Shown: positions 46,618-58,658, counted from the stretch's first letter. The stretch: DNA of 64,000 bases from Micropterus salmoides (GCF_014851395.1 NW_024044681.1:20662992-20726991); one strand, 5' to 3'. Numbers and translations are program-made. The notes: generated from the letters alone by a model not told the origin.

Positions 46618-49600
46618 CAGTCCTAAGGGCCCGTGTCCATCAAAGTGTTTTTTTCTGACACCGGCGTCTTTTTTTCAATTCATTGCAATGGGAGCGCCGC
46701 GTTTTTAGAACATGGTAAAAACGGCAGCAACATGACGAGGCGCTGATTGTCTTTTCCGCGCTGAGCATTTTTTCCCGGTTGGCGAGAGCTGAAAAATGTT
46801 CAACTTTGAGAAAAATGCCGCGCTCGTCGCTGTCACTTTTTCCCAGCCGTCCAATCACAGTGCAGGAGAGGCGGGACAAATGCCACACCATGCACATCCG
46901 ATTTTGAACGAAACAATGTGCCTACTCGCCGAGTTGTTTCCTCGCCTGCAAAAAATCTCATGGACCCACGTACGGCAAGTCTGTCCCCTCATGTTTCAGT
47001 CTTCTCTTCATGCAAGGGCCAGAGCAAGTAAGCCTACCCTACTTTGTGGTGATATTTTCTACACAGTAAAATTAGGTAGCCTTCTTGCAACACATCACCT
47101 CCACGGAAATGATGTATCATAGCAACCACAGCGTCACAAAAAAAACATGCGCCTCCAAAGCGTGCCCTAGTGCTCCCAGCTAGGCGTTTTCAGTACAGCA
47201 GCTGGCGTTTTCAGCTGGTAAAAAAACGCTTTGGTGGACACGGGCCCTAAGCTTGTCAATCAACTGTCAAGACGTCAACTGTGTTTTCCCTGCTCCAGGC
47301 GGTTCGTTTGGAGAGCGCCCACCATCAGCTCACCCGCTACATGGTGGTGGTCTCAACCAACGGTCGTCAGGACACGGAGGAAAGCGTGGTGCTGGGAATG
47401 GATTTCAGTCCCGTGGATAGGTGAGACAGTAACACTAAGCTTATATGTACCTGCCTGTTTTTATACTGTGCTTAAAGTTGTAACAGGGTGATTTCATTTT
47501 CCCCCCTCTCAGCTCATGTTCTGTAGGGCTGGTTTTGCCCTTATGGAGCGACACGTTGATACACCTGGATGGAGATGGGTAAGATGCATACTTTAATCAC
47601 AGAGTGCACGTACACTTAACACGAGGCTGTGAAGATGGTTGAATGTGCCTTTTTTTTATTCCACTTCTCTCCTCTGTGCTCCCTCTCTTCTCGCTCCCAG
47701 GGGTTTCAGTGTGTCAACGGATTCCAGAGTGCATGTGTTCAAGCCCGTTTCTGTGCAGGCCATGTGGTGAGTCACACTGCATTAATCACACAACTTGTTA
47801 GAAATGGATATTTATATATGCCCTTTTGTTGTGCTTCTCTTGGAATCCCAAGCAAGCCCCTGTCATTTATTTGAATGTTTCTTTTTTGTCATGATCTCAC
47901 ACTTTCTCCTGCATCTTCTGTTCTGCCAATCTCATTTTTCACTCTCACGTACTCCTCTCGCAGGTCGGCCCTCCAGTCACTCCACAAAGCATGCGAGGTG
48001 GCTCGTTGTCACAACTACTTCCCAGGCAGCTTGTTCCTCACTTGGGTCAGCTACTATCAAAGCAGGGTGTCCTCCGACCAGGTACGCATCAATGAGTGGA
48101 ACATCATGCAGGATGTGCAGTCGCACCGTGCCGATTCACCCGTGCTTTTCTCTGACATGTAAGTAAACCGATCATATGGAAAATGTTAATCACTCTTGTC
48201 CCTCCCCCTTTTTTCAGTAATTTATCCAGACAATATGCTCATGATTATTTACTATCTTTCTTGACCTAAACATGCGAATATTGAAAGTTGTTCCATATTT
48301 GAGCATAATACACATAGTACTATGTAGTGGTTAGGCCAGACGTCTCCTCAATATGGCACACCATATACCACCTCATATATGTAAATAGCCTTATTTTATA
48401 TATCGTATTTCAAAGTTGTGGTGTTTCTGCAGACCTACAGAAAGAGAGCTGACAGAGCGTCAGATCAAAACCAGTTTGAGGGAGATCATGATGCAGAAAG
48501 ACCTTGAGAATGTCACCTGCAAAGAGGTGAGTTAATGCTTCAGATGCTGAATATGAATATGCTCCAAACCGATGCATTCATCATTGAAACTTCAGCTTTT
48601 GCAACAAAATGGTCCCCTCCAAAAGAGGAATAAAAAGATATGTTTGAGGTTCTTTTCAGTCACCAGTATTAAACTTAAATCAGCAGTCTTAAACAAAAAG
48701 GCAGACATTGCATTTTCTTTTAAGATTTTATTTGTGTGTTCTTTGGCTGGATGTGTTCTTTAGATCCGAACAGAGCTGGAAATGCACATGACATGCAACC
48801 TGAGAGAGTTCAAGGAGTTCATCGACAATGAGATGATTGTCATCCTGGGCCAGATGGACAGTCCTACGGAGATCTTTGATCACGTCTTCTTGGTAGGTTG
48901 ACTCAGAACACCTCTGGAGTATCACTGCTGCATTTGGCACCGATGTTGGTCACTGAAATTATCAGGATAAAGAACTGCCAGAACGGCTAGATCACTAATT
49001 AATGAATTAATTAAATTAATCAAGTAGAAGACTTATGTATTGAAGGTGCCTCAGTTTTTACAGTAGACGTAAATGATTTATCATCACTTCTAAGTAAAAT
49101 GTATGAACATTGTTTGTACATCAAGCTTAATCCACTGAGGAACCTGTCAAAATATGAGTTAGACTTGTGTAATTCCTCCAAATTTGAAGGTACTTTGTTC
49201 TTGTTTGGTTTGGAGAGCACATTGGATGTCAGACATGACTTGCCATAGGATTTAAGCATTATGAAAAGCTAAGTTGAAGGCCTGAGGATTGCTTTTGTTT
49301 CCTACAGGGATCTGAGTGGAATGCATCCAATTTGGAGGAGTTGCAGAAGAGCGGGTAAGGAGTGGGACAAAAACAACAAAACCCACTGCAGAGTACAAGC
49401 TGTATGATGTCAATAAAAACAAAGACCCTAACAATAATTTTGCTTAAATTAAATGTTTTATATTAAAATCTCAGCCAAACAGACTGCAGATCCAGTCGTC
49501 TCTCATCCTCTTCTCATCCCTCCTTTGATTCATGTCTCCCTCAGGGTTCAGTACATCCTGAATGTAACGAGGGAGATTGATAACTTCTTCCCTGGTGTGT

Positions 49601-52600
49601 TTGAGTACCACAACATTCGTGTTTACGACGAGGAGGCCACTGACCTGCTTGCTTATTGGAATGAAACGTACAAGTTTATATCTAGAGCCAAGTGAGTTTC
49701 AGATGACTGCATGTTCTCATTTTTTTTTATCTGATCTGCTCATCTTGTTAGGGCTAAGCATTCTTTCATCTTTTTTACCTTTTCTGTCTGTTCTCATCTC
49801 ATCTTTCTTACAGAACTGTTGTATATCCTTGTTTCTTCATTTCTACTCCAGGAAAGCCGGATCCAAGTGCCTGGTGCACTGTAAAATGGGTATAAGTCGC
49901 TCCGCAGCCACAGTGATCGCGTACGCCATGAAGGAGCACGGCTGGGATTTGAAAAAAGCCTTTGATTATGTCAAGGACCGTCGAGCCGTGACCAAGCCTA
50001 ACCCCTCTTTTATGAGACAGCTGGAGGAGTATCAGGGAATACTGCTTGCCAGGTACCCACATAAACACATGAGTATATTTCATGTAGATATGTGGATGCA
50101 ACACTGCATGGGCTTATAATAAAGTCAGGATGAAACAAAAAGGCACACGCAGCTAAATTAATTTAAGCTGCTTGAATATGTGCTTAGGATTTTTATGTAA
50201 AAATGTTTATGCACTTGTGCATCCATATGTCCAAACTAGAATAAGTTAGATTCAGTAGTACCTATGGCTGAGGTCATGATTTTGCCTTTAGGGAAGCAGC
50301 ATTATCAGGAACCACAGGCCTGTTTTTTTTTTTTTTTTTTTTTGATTGCAGTGCTGTGTGATATGTAATGCATTTCTAATATTTAAAGCTGCATTTGTTG
50401 ATTTGTTTGTTGTTTTAGGCCCCTTAGCGTTGGCAGAAAAAGCTGTAGATACGACACTGACATATTGTCACATTCTAACATGTTGGCAAACAGTTGCCAA
50501 TTTACACAACCAGCAGACAAAGAGCAACATTAGTATTCAAGTGGCGTCGTGTTTCTGCCGACCTATGTAATATTCATTCTCCTTTCAGCTCTGGTCTGTT
50601 CTCCCCCGCATTCTGAAGACAAATGTATTTTTACCTGTTAATGTCTCCACTACATTCACAAGCTAGTGGCTAAGTTGGTGTGTTTGTAGTTTGATACTGG
50701 GCAGGTAGCGTACACTAAATGGCTGCCTGCTGCGGCTGTAAATGAGGTTGATGAAAGCTGAGTTTTCACACTGGAAAACCAAAGCAAAGAGTGAAAAAAC
50801 TTTCTGTAGAGATGAAGGGAACTGCACAGGGAGGTGATAATTCTCTATGGGTTCGACACTACCAACAGCCTTTCTCACATTACACATAGCCATTTGATCC
50901 ATTGTTAATAGAAAATATTGATTGGTGCAGCTTTAAAGTGCATTTCATATCTTCATATATATATCTGTGACACAGTACATTTATCACAATAACCTTATAA
51001 ATGAAAATTATATTATGCATGTTTGCATAAGGATAGGAGCGACATGAAAAGACTACAAAACAAGTTTTTGGTTTTTTTTTTTTTTGCTACGCCACGTTTA
51101 TTCCCACCTCTTTGTCACCTTCTCCTACAGCAAGCAGAGGCACAATAAACTGTGGCGTTCTCACTCTGACAGTGACCTGTCTGATCACCATGAGCCACTG
51201 TCTAAATCTTACGCCCAACCGCACAGCCTGGGTCACTCCGACCCTCATAACCAGACCAGCAGCACACCTGGTCCCTCAGTAACAGAACTGCTGGGATCAC
51301 TGGGAACTTCGGGCAAACCAACACACTCCACTAGCCAGCCGGATACTGGCATCAAGTCATCTCAGCGCAGCTCTTCATCCTCTGAGGTGGTGGGAGCTCT
51401 ATCAGGCAATGCTGAATCTCGAAGCCTTGAGGCTCCTTCTCATTCTGCTGTAGTCCAGATCAGCCAGATGGACACTGTGTCTCAGTTATTTCCTCCGCTC
51501 TCCAATGGTTTATGTGACTGTGACGGGCCACCGTCATCACCTCCTCTCTCCCAGCCAAGAGCCGCCACTGTGGTGCCTGAGCTTCAAAAGACAGACATGG
51601 TGACTGTTGCACAGAGTGTTTTAGTGGGTCAGCCTCACCCGCCTCCATCCTTTCACCACCTCCCCCTCTCCCCTGCTCCATCTCCTCCAGCCTGCGTGGA
51701 TAAAGTTATGAAACCAGAGGTGTTGTCCTGCGCTCAGGCTGCGATAAAACCGATGCTGGTGTCATTGCCTGAGCCCATGACAACACAGGCTGGACAGTGT
51801 CTGTCTGCACCAGTGCCTGTCAGAAAAACAGACTGTGACCAACAGATGTGTGACTTGTCTTTGGACGGCTTAGCAGCCCGTCCTCCCTCCATTCGTGATT
51901 TTATCAGCTACCCCAGTGCCATTCCTCAAGACAACGAGGTATTGTTCGGCCACAGTGCAGATCACATTAACTTTTTCAGTGCCAGGGAAAAGTTCAAGGG
52001 AATGAGTCAAGATGGTAAACCTCACTCTGCTGCAGTGCAGCAGTCGCCCCAGCTGAAGAGTTGTGGCAAAGAACAGCAACCGCTTCCCCAGGAGGGCTCC
52101 GCTAGTGAAGGCAAGGAGGAGGGCAAAAGAAAGGTAGGGCCGCTGCTTGTAGCAAAACTTTCCAGAACTTCTGCACACTTACTTCCATTGCAAACACCCA
52201 ATTTATTGTCTAAGCAAACATCTCTCAGGCGCTTTTCATGCTCTGACCAAGGACTTAATTTAGGTGTTTCCAATGGAGATAAGTGTACAGATGTTTTTAT
52301 CTGCGCTTGTGTAAAATGCCCATTGTAATATAATATTAGAATTATTTTGATAACCTATATGTTGAGAATTTTTCTGGATATTTTAGTGTGTATTGAAACC
52401 ACATCAGATGAATCTTAAAATAATAATTTGTTTACATAGTTTAGCTGTTGTTTTCTTGAGTCCAAGGCCACCACCTGGTGGCACAAAAGTGGAACACTCA
52501 AAGTCGAGTATCTGTCACATCTGAATCAGATTTACTTAAATGTCTTCTGAACAACGCCATGGATATACTGACACTTTTATTTGGCATTTAAACTGAATCG

Positions 52601-53956
52601 TTAATATTATTGCTCTTTTCTTTGTAGGAAATGACCGTCCCTGTGCAGGTAGCAGGACTGAAGCCTGCATTGCTCACAGAGGCTTCACCTCTCGGCCCTC
52701 TTACACAACCAGAGCCCCCTCAGGGCCCAGAGGACCAGAAAGTGGAGAAGTCGATGCAGGAGGATAGTGATGTTATATCACAGAAGGAAGCTGATGATGT
52801 TAAGGAGGAAGTGAAAAACAAGGAAGAGGAGGCCCCTGCTGGTCTCTACAGTGATTGGACGAGGGGGTCTGTGCGGCGTGTCACACGACAGCTGGAGCAA
52901 AGAATGAAACAGGAGCATGAGACTCCGTCACCCTCGTCATCTCCACCATCCCTCTCCAGCAGCTCCTCCTGCTCTCAGCAGCGTCCAGCCAGCATCCATC
53001 TTGCGATGGTGGCTAATCCCCAGGATTCATCAGTTTGCTCGCAGGTGTCAGTTGTTAGCAACGTGCAGGAAGAGCAGGAGCATGATGGTAAGGGTGGGCC
53101 AGTTAAAAGGGAGAGTGGTGATGTAGTTGAGATGGAGGCACTTGGAAATAATGATGGAAGCGCAAAAGGACACAAACTCCAACCTGCTGATACTAGATTG
53201 CGCTCTACCTCTTCTTCATTCCACCGCTCTGTCAGTTCTCCTTTTGCCTCTGTGAACTTCCTGTGTTTGGAGGGTGTAACGGAGCATGAGTCAGGCACAG
53301 ACTGGGACTTCTCCACAGAGTTACCCCATAGTGACATTATCATGAGGGGGACATGGGAGACTTTGTGCGAGCTGGGTGCCTTCCTGCAGCAGGTGAGCAT
53401 GGGCGGCGCCTGTAAGGCCAGGTGTGTGGACCAGTTTTTTGGCCACAGTGTCAGAACCACTCAGAAGCAGGGTAGTGGTGTCCAGAGGAGCGTCAGAGAG
53501 GTGGAAGCCAGGCTTCGGCAGGCGGGACTGACCCCTCCATCCCTTATGAAGCGCTCAGCCTCTCTGGCCAAACTGGGCTGTTTGGAGCTGCTTGCCAATG
53601 ACCTGAGTGAGTGGGAGCTCAGCCGCTCCTCTGTATCTCCGTCCTCAGCAAAAACTCCCATCCATGCAGTTATCGACGAGTCCAAGAAGCAGCGGGTCCA
53701 CACCTCTCCTTCCTCAGCTGGCCAGCAACCAGAAGTCCTCAGGATTGGTGTGGAGAGTCTTTCTGAAGCTGGGGAAACCTTACCACTTCCACCATCAAAT
53801 CATAGTCCGCAGGGAGGACAACTCCCAGACTCTGTCCAAGATTCACTGCAGTTGCCTGGGCCAACACTTCTGACAACAAGGCAGCAATATGGAAGAACTC
53901 ACCCCCTGAGGCGGCTTAAGAAAAGAACTGCTAGTACTCTTTACCACACCATGTAA
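31142..53956 (+). CDS. ssh2: Slingshot protein phosphatase 2
   Basis: Ssh2 dephosphorylates and activates cofilin/ADF at F-actin. The 15 coding exons are 31142-31204, 36337-36380, 46248-46360, 46505-46569, 47299-47420, 47513-47578, 47701-47766, 47964-48158, 48433-48526, 48764-48892, 49308-49354, 49545-49691, 49852-50052, 51131-52133 and 52628-53956. They join in frame to 1227 aa. The protein opens MALVTVQRSPTPST. The Slingshot N domain includes SISESFLTVKGAALFLPRG and LWSDTLIHLDGDGGFSVST. A DEK-C-like segment follows (about 280-335), then the dual-specificity phosphatase domain with catalytic Cys394 and Arg400 in HCKMGISRS. Next is KQRHNKLWRSHSDSDLSDHHEP. The long tail keeps SSH2-specific islands: INFFSAREKF, GSVRRVTRQLEQR, MKRSASLAKLG and the C-terminus RTHPLRRLKK...STLYHTM. 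These islands favour SSH2 over SSH1; ssh2a versus ssh2b was not resolved. Exons 14-15 (1003 and 1329 bases) hold most of the fast-changing tail. Confidence 0.96.
31345..31356. promoter_or_regulatory. Second NRF1-type site, in ssh2 intron 1
   Basis: TGCGCATGCGCG also fits the NRF1 consensus and lies 141 bases after the first ssh2 coding exon. Together with the site at 30949 it brackets the exon, which suggests a CpG-type promoter centred on it. Confidence 0.55.
31937..31953. repeat. Short (TG)n run
   Basis: About eight TG units lie within a pyrimidine-rich part of ssh2 intron 1 that produces overlapping spurious ORFs on both strands. Confidence 0.8.
34690..34875. repeat. hAT-like dispersed fragment in ssh2 intron 1
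   Basis: AGTGGCCGACCGATATGGGA followed by GATATTTAG and later GATATATCAGCC resembles a frequent fish non-autonomous DNA element terminus. Its far boundary is unclear. Confidence 0.35.
34941..35936 (+). mobile_element. Tc1-like transposon, internally deleted
   Basis: A 996-base element is flanked by TA dinucleotides (34939-34940 and 35937-35938). It has long inverted repeats of about 130 bases, starting CAGTCCCCTCAGAGTATTGT on the left and, on the complement, CAGTCGCCTCCAAAAGTAAG on the right. Between them lies the 3' part of a transposase gene: WTDETKINLYQSDG with its catalytic Asp, SSVKHGGGNVMAWACMA, then, after a frame break near 35320-35360, QQDNDPKHTA and NPIEHAFHLLKRRLKGE. The 5' half, including the DNA-binding domain, is missing. 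The left repeat runs straight into the middle of the catalytic domain. Confidence 0.9.
35084..35684 (+). pseudogene. Broken Tc1-like transposase fragment
   Basis: The open segment 35084-35365 encodes the region around the first catalytic Asp (LWTDETKIN) and the VKHGGGNVMAW block. Further blocks containing the second Asp (QQDNDPKHT, about 35390) and the Glu (NPIEHAFHLLK, about 35490-35520), ending in GYATKY then stop near 35684, lie in other frames. The N-terminal helix-turn-helix region is absent and the coding sequence has frameshifts, so it cannot make an active enzyme. Confidence 0.85.
38457..38495. repeat. Perfect 16-bp inverted repeat
   Basis: TAATGTGCTGTATGTG (38457-38472) and its exact reverse complement CACATACAGCACATTA (38480-38495) are separated by 7 bases. 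It lies in ssh2 intron 2. Function unknown. Confidence 0.85.
39579..39598. repeat. (TG)n microsatellite
   Basis: About ten TG units directly abut the target duplication of the following hAT element. Confidence 0.9.
39607..39963. mobile_element. Non-autonomous hAT element in ssh2 intron 2
   Basis: A 357-base element starts TAGAGCTGCAATTATTAATT and ends with the complement of TAGGGCTGCGACTACGGATT. Flanking 8-base direct repeats CTTCAAAT (39599-39606) and CTTAAAAT (39964-39971) differ at one base. No transposase is encoded. It contains a perfect 46-bp palindrome at 39772-39817. Confidence 0.85.
40312..40352. repeat. Dispersed repeat fragment shared with 19870
   Basis: GAAGATTCTCAGTCATCCAG and the flanking GCCATAGTA match 19876-19908 (GAAGATTCTCAGTCATCCAG then GTCATAGTTA). 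It is a known-looking fish interspersed sequence, but the family was not assigned. Confidence 0.5.
42448..43414 (-). mobile_element. Tc1-like transposon with 5'-truncated transposase
   Basis: A 967-base element is bounded by CAGTGAGGAAAGT on the left and its exact complement ACTTTCCTCACTG on the right, flanked by TA (42446-42447 and 43415-43416). It lies in ssh2 intron 2. At the right side the outermost terminal bases run almost straight into coding sequence, so the inner part of that inverted repeat and the start of the gene have been deleted. Confidence 0.92.
42637..43392 (-). pseudogene. Tc1-like transposase, N-terminally truncated but open
   Basis: A 251-residue open frame covers the end of the second helix-turn-helix and the full catalytic domain. 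It starts MTRRAGTTVSKVTVGNTLRR. The catalytic triad is visible: Asp in MWSDETNIELFG, Asp in VFQHDNDPKHTA and Glu in SPDLNPIENLWKELK, with the 34-residue Tc1-type spacing expected for DD34E. Full-length Tc1 transposases are about 340 aa, so roughly 85-90 N-terminal residues with the first DNA-binding subdomain are missing. The frame has no stop, which suggests a fairly recent insertion. Confidence 0.9.
44220..44347 (+). CDS. ssh2: Predicted alternative first coding exon of ssh2
   Basis: An ATG at 44220 in a CpG-richer island inside ssh2 intron 2 opens 42 codons plus 2 bases without a stop. It begins MPPGVVTAPRSSSAG and ends ENSVISQGAIYQ, followed by a clean donor GTAAGT. The 2-base overhang is exactly the phase needed to join ssh2 exon 3 at 46248 (continuing ISESFLTVKG). 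The surrounding 43.8-44.35 kb region is GC-richer than the rest of the intron. This predicts a shorter isoform that lacks the first 36 or so residues of the main form. The evidence is phase, donor and composition only; no transcript was consulted. Confidence 0.5.
46576..46615. repeat. (CA)n microsatellite in ssh2 intron 4
   Basis: About 20 CA units start 6 bases after the exon 4 donor. In RNA such runs can bind hnRNP L next to a 5' splice site. Confidence 0.95.
46627..47247. mobile_element. Harbinger-like MITE in ssh2 intron 4
   Basis: A 621-base segment is bounded by GGGCCCGTGTCCATCAAAGT and the complement of GGGCCCGTGTCCACCAAAGC. It is flanked by TAA on both sides (46624-46626 and 47248-47250), the 3-base target type of PIF/Harbinger elements. 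It has no transposase. It nearly fills the intron, ending about 50 bases before exon 5. Confidence 0.8.
50323..50343. repeat. Poly(T) run in ssh2 intron 13
   Basis: A 20-base T homopolymer lies in the 1.1 kb intron before the large tail exon. Confidence 0.9.
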
Positions 53957-53963
53957 TCCTCAC

Positions 53964-53999
<36 letters not shown>

Positions 54000-55530
54000 T
54001 GGGGGGTCATATACACCTGTGAGAAATGGACAAAACAAACCAACGCCTCTTGCCTTAAGGGATACATTAAGTCGTTTCTGGATGTTTCTTCCCTGCAGAT
54101 CGACAAAGAGCTGTGTGAAATCTGTGATATGAGACACTTGCCTCATGCAAGAACAATGACAAGGTTATGAAAGTTCTGGTCAAATGAAATGAATGAGTCA
54201 AATTGGAAGAAACGCTGTGTGTAGCATAACACTTTCTGAAGACATTCATAAAGCAGCAAAAACAATCATCCAGATGAATATGGGCAGCTTGTTTCAAATG
54301 TAAATACACCTGAGCCTGCACATATACCCTCTTTGCAGCATTGCTGGTTTCTCCGTTATCAACTTGATACTTGATTAAAAAGTCCAACCTGATGTTAGGT
54401 GGAATATATCCTCCGTTTTCCTCTTCTTGTGCTTTCATGTCTCCTCATTAATATTTGCTAGTCGTGCTGGGTAGCTACCAAGAAAAATTATACAGCTGTT
54501 CTGGTACAATCTGACAGGTACATGAATCTGCCCAACCTCAATTCAACACTCAAACCTGCTGATCTGGTTCAAATGATTTGGCGGGTATACTTTGTACTGA
54601 CAAATAATACCAATCAAAGTCAATTCTGCTGTCTTGAGAGCAGCAGCAGTGCGTCTAAACACACAAGAGCTCAGGTTGATCCACAGATTAGTGTGTTTTC
54701 CCTCAAAGAACGGTGTAGCCAGAGCTGGTGACAAGAATGTCAACTGAACATGGTTACGTAGTTGTACAGCTGTTGATTGAATCAAAATGCAAAGAGAAGA
54801 GGCAAGCTGTTTGGGTTTTTTGTTGTTTGGTTTTTTTAATTTATGTTTGTATTGACTACACAATACCTCCGTTAGTCTGAACCAAATCTGACTAAGTCAA
54901 GTCAGACTCTGGATTCCTGGAATGTCCGTCAGAAACAATTTCAACTTAACTACTCGATAAACTGAAGTAAACTCATCTCTCTTGTGTCCTCTGACAGTTC
55001 TGATGCCACTCAAACTAGAGATTTTCTGTATGTATTACTATGTGGGAGAAAATGTAGGTTAAGGGATTGGGGGTTGAAGGCAGACTTGTGTATTTTTGTG
55101 AGTTTTCTGCCACGACGTAAAGGTCTATATTGTGAGTGTTGACATTTTAGGAACTGTACATGTTTTTATATCTGGTTTGTGTCCGTGTGTGAGCGTGACC
55201 GTGTAGCACAACTTTACCATGTGGGTGTGTACATTTTTTTTTGCACACATTTTTAGGAGTGTGCCTGTGACTGGCAAGTGAAGCTTCTCTGCAGTCTATC
55301 AGAAATGTCTGTACAGGGAGGTCTGTCATACATGCACTTTACTCCCATTTAAATTTTTGACGTGGCTTTTTCATGTATGGTTGCTACTTTTGAGGAGCAC
55401 ACTGAGGTAGTAGCAGCTGCTGGGTATGTGTGTCTATTTTTTTGTTTTATTTTAAACTATCAGTGTAAATAGTCTTTTATATCATGTGCTTCAACTGTGA
55501 CCATTAAACAATGGAAATCGTTAAGAGTGT
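53957..55530 (+). other. ssh2: ssh2 3' untranslated region
   Basis: The region runs from the stop codon to an ATTAAA signal at about 55504, or alternatively AATAAA near 55729. It contains a (TG)n run at 53967-53997 just after the stop. No coding potential is seen. Confidence 0.55.
53967..53997. repeat. (TG)n microsatellite in ssh2 3' UTR
   Basis: About 15 TG units begin 10 bases after the ssh2 stop codon, so they would be in the mRNA as UG repeats. Confidence 0.92.
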
Positions 55531-57709
55531 TTTGCTGTGAGTCTGGACGGTAATGCAAGGTCATGACTAAATGATTATAATTTTCAATCATGGTTTACAC
55601 AAAAGATGATGTACATTGACATGACAGTGTTTTTTTTGTTTGTTTTTTTTTTAAAGCAATTTTAAATGTTGACATCATTTAGAGGTAATTTTTTTAGTTT
55701 GTTTAATCTATAAAATGGCCAAATTGTAATAAACATCCATCACTACTTTCCAGACCAGGTCAAGGTCAAATTGCTTATTTTATTGCAACTAACAGTTCAA
55801 AACCCAAATATCTTCAGTTTACCAAGACATAAAATAGATATATTGTCAATTGTAGTTAAGACAATAATAATTTCAACTGTATTCTGCTTGCATTCAGATG
55901 TGTCAGAGGAGCACTTTCACAGTGAATGTGTTAACACTTACTTATTTCTTTACACCATACAGGACTGTGATTGTTTTTCCTTTTATGAGGTGAGTATTTA
56001 TTCTGTTACTTTGGAAAAGTGTACATAAAAAAAAGCCAGATTTAATTCAGCAGAATACATTGTCAGCAGTTTTCCTAGTGTCTGTTTCTTTCAGTGAAAA
56101 TTGTAATTAATGCACTTAATTGCGGAAAACCGCATGTGAAGCCTGCAAGTAAATTCTTAGTACATGTTAAACCCAAATGTAGTTAAAGAAAGTCAGTCTG
56201 TGGTGAATTTGATACCATACAGAGGTGTCCTTTTTAGCCAAAAGAAGTATCTGCAATGATGCAAGCTACAAAAGTGGAAAAGAAACATAGTAACTGCTTT
56301 TTTTCTGTAATCTAAATGTCATAATGCACCCGTGGAAACATCTTGACCCATAATTAGAAATTGTTTTGGTATTTTGTGTCCTTGTTAGGCAAACTTATTG
56401 CTGTCACTGCTGGTAAGTTAGAAGCAGAAACTGAAGTCATTAGTATCTTCAGTCACCACCCATATATAGCATAGATGTCCTGCAGTATAAAGCCAGTGAG
56501 TGTAGTAATCACGTTGCAAAGTCATTCCCCTTATTTTCTCTTTTATTTTTGGTTGTCCTTATGGCAGCCCTAACACCAGGGTGCAGGAGATATCTGAGGG
56601 ACTTTATAAAGCTCTTTGTTTTGTGAATGACAATGCATTGAGGAGCTTGACCACCTTCATTAACAGCAACAAGAGAGAACACAGCACAGCCCCAGTTCAG
56701 CCTTAAAGTATCCAGGTATGTTGAGTGTGTATCCAAGACTCATGCACTCACTACAGCCTTTGGCCTTTTGACTAGTTCAATATAAACACATTAGAACCAG
56801 CCAGAGGTGCACGTGTTAAAGCTAAACTGTCCTTCATTTCCTGATCGCTCTAGCTGGCTTTAATCTTTATTTTTGCTGAGTATTAATGGAGGCAAAATGA
56901 GGTTCACCACAATCCATCAGTACAGGCAAGAGGAAAGACGTACACAATACTGAGATTTGTTTATCATGTCCTCAAGATTGTATATTCTGTAGTGGGAGCT
57001 AGTCCATTGTGATTACTTAGTGGCTACTTGCTGACATTTTTTTTTATAGTGCTTATTGTTGATGTTTCAGATTTTTATGAACTTATCAAAACGGTGAACA
57101 TATGTTTAAGACAATTCCATCCATTTAAAGGCTGTTTTTCACATTTGGAGTGGGTAGAGGTTTAATTTAGGGTAAACGTTATACTTGTAAAGTATGTTTA
57201 ATGTACTCTAAAGCATTTAACAGGAAATATATATGTCAGCTCTAAGAAGATTGCTAGAAATACCTTTAATCTTATCTTAACTGTACTGGGAGCAGGTGAA
57301 CATGCAGTATTCCATCTTTTACTTTTTTCCCCAACACATTTCTCTATACTGAGTTCCCCACAGTCAGGTCAACCGCAGTCAATGCAGACTAAACTATGGA
57401 TCACTTTTCATTGCTTTGATGCATACAGTGACCACATCTTTGAAAATTGGGGAACTATTTTCTCACTCAAACTCAGCCACCATTTTTCACAAGTTTACCT
57501 ACTATTGTCAAAACTGACATATACACAATTATTCAAATTAGGCAACAATTTGGTGCATTCTGCTACATCTGTAAAAAAACAAACAACAAAAACAACCCCA
57601 TACCTATTATTTATCTCAAGGATGTGGAGTGCATGACCATCATGTATGATTACCAGGGTTGTATGAAGCATGTACAAGATTCTTTCCCTGGTTGAGTAAA
57701 ATAGTGAAT

Positions 57710-57955
57710 CTCAAACATTTTCACATCAAGGACCCCTAAACTGACACAAATCAGATTCAGATTTTGTCCCAGGATAGCGCCTCTGATAGGACTTTAAGAT
57801 GTTTTAAAGTGTATGAAACTCATGACTAAAACAGTTGTACATTCTGTCACTGTGATACTTATGGATTGAATTATAGTGAAAATAAATTATTCCCCTTTTT
57901 GCTGGGGAGCCCTGGAATCTTCTCAAGGACCCCCAGGGGTCCTTGAGAACCACTG
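57710..57955. repeat. Short DNA-element relic with inverted ends
   Basis: CTCAAACATTTTCACATCAAGGACCCC at the left and GGGGTCCTTGAGAACCACTGG at the right form imperfect inverted ends about 240 bases apart. This fits a small fish MITE. No clear target duplication was seen. Confidence 0.45.
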
Positions 57956-58253
57956 GAGTTGTTTGTGTTGTTTAGGTCATTTTGAATGACAAGATTTTCG
58001 TGTTCCTGTTCAGTGTTCAGATCCTGACATGTGAGAAGTGTTTTGGTTGTATAAGAGCATTTTGCAAATTGGATGTGATATTAATTATTGTGCTGACCTG
58101 CATGTTGGTACTGAGAAGTGTGTCAAGAGTTTTGAAAACACCATATAACCACAAATTCAACAGTTTGGAAACTTTTTTGTTGTTGTTTTAACTCATATGT
58201 GATGTGCACATTTTTATTGCTATCCTGCTCTCTGCAAACCCTATCAGATCACC

Positions 58254-58274
58254 TGTGTGTGTGTGTGTGTGTGT
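58254..58274. repeat. (TG)n microsatellite
   Basis: About ten TG units lie roughly 200 bases upstream of the proposed coronin first exon. Confidence 0.9.
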
Positions 58275-58469
58275 TTATTTACCATTTTAATCTTCCATTA
58301 CTGTTCTTTAAATCACAATTCGTCTACAGAGGCCACCAATTGTAACACTGGCCCCCTGTAACCGGCGCGCGTCACGTTTCCCTGTACTGAGCCTGTTCCA
58401 AAATAGACGGCACCCACCCACACCCTCCTCTCTCCCTGCTCTGCCCCGGTACTCTCCCTCTCTCTTTCC

Positions 58470-58658
58470 CTGCCGAGGAGCGTCACGCAGTTGTCCAGTG
58501 CGTGTCTTCAGCAAGTCCGCTCCGACTCCAGGAAACCGGATCTCAGGCAAAATCCTTCAAAGGAATAAGAACAGCAGCAGCAGAAGACAAAGGAGGAGGA
58601 GGATACAAGAGAAACCGTGAGAGTTGTCCAGGGAAGAGGGGTCTCCCCAAAACCTGAG
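58470..58658 (+). other. coro6: Proposed 5' UTR exon of coro6
   Basis: A GC-richer, purine-rich segment ends in a consensus donor (CCTGAG|GTGAGC, exon end 58658). It lies 3.2 kb upstream of the coronin start exon, which has its own acceptor just before the ATG and therefore needs an upstream exon. The 5' boundary is a guess. Coronin genes commonly have a non-coding first exon. Confidence 0.45.

Larger units (their letters stand above)
55740..58480. other. ssh2-coro6 intergenic region
   Basis: No gene recognised. A repeat with inverted ends is present at about 57705-57955, and a (TG)n run lies at 58254-58274. Confidence 0.5.
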
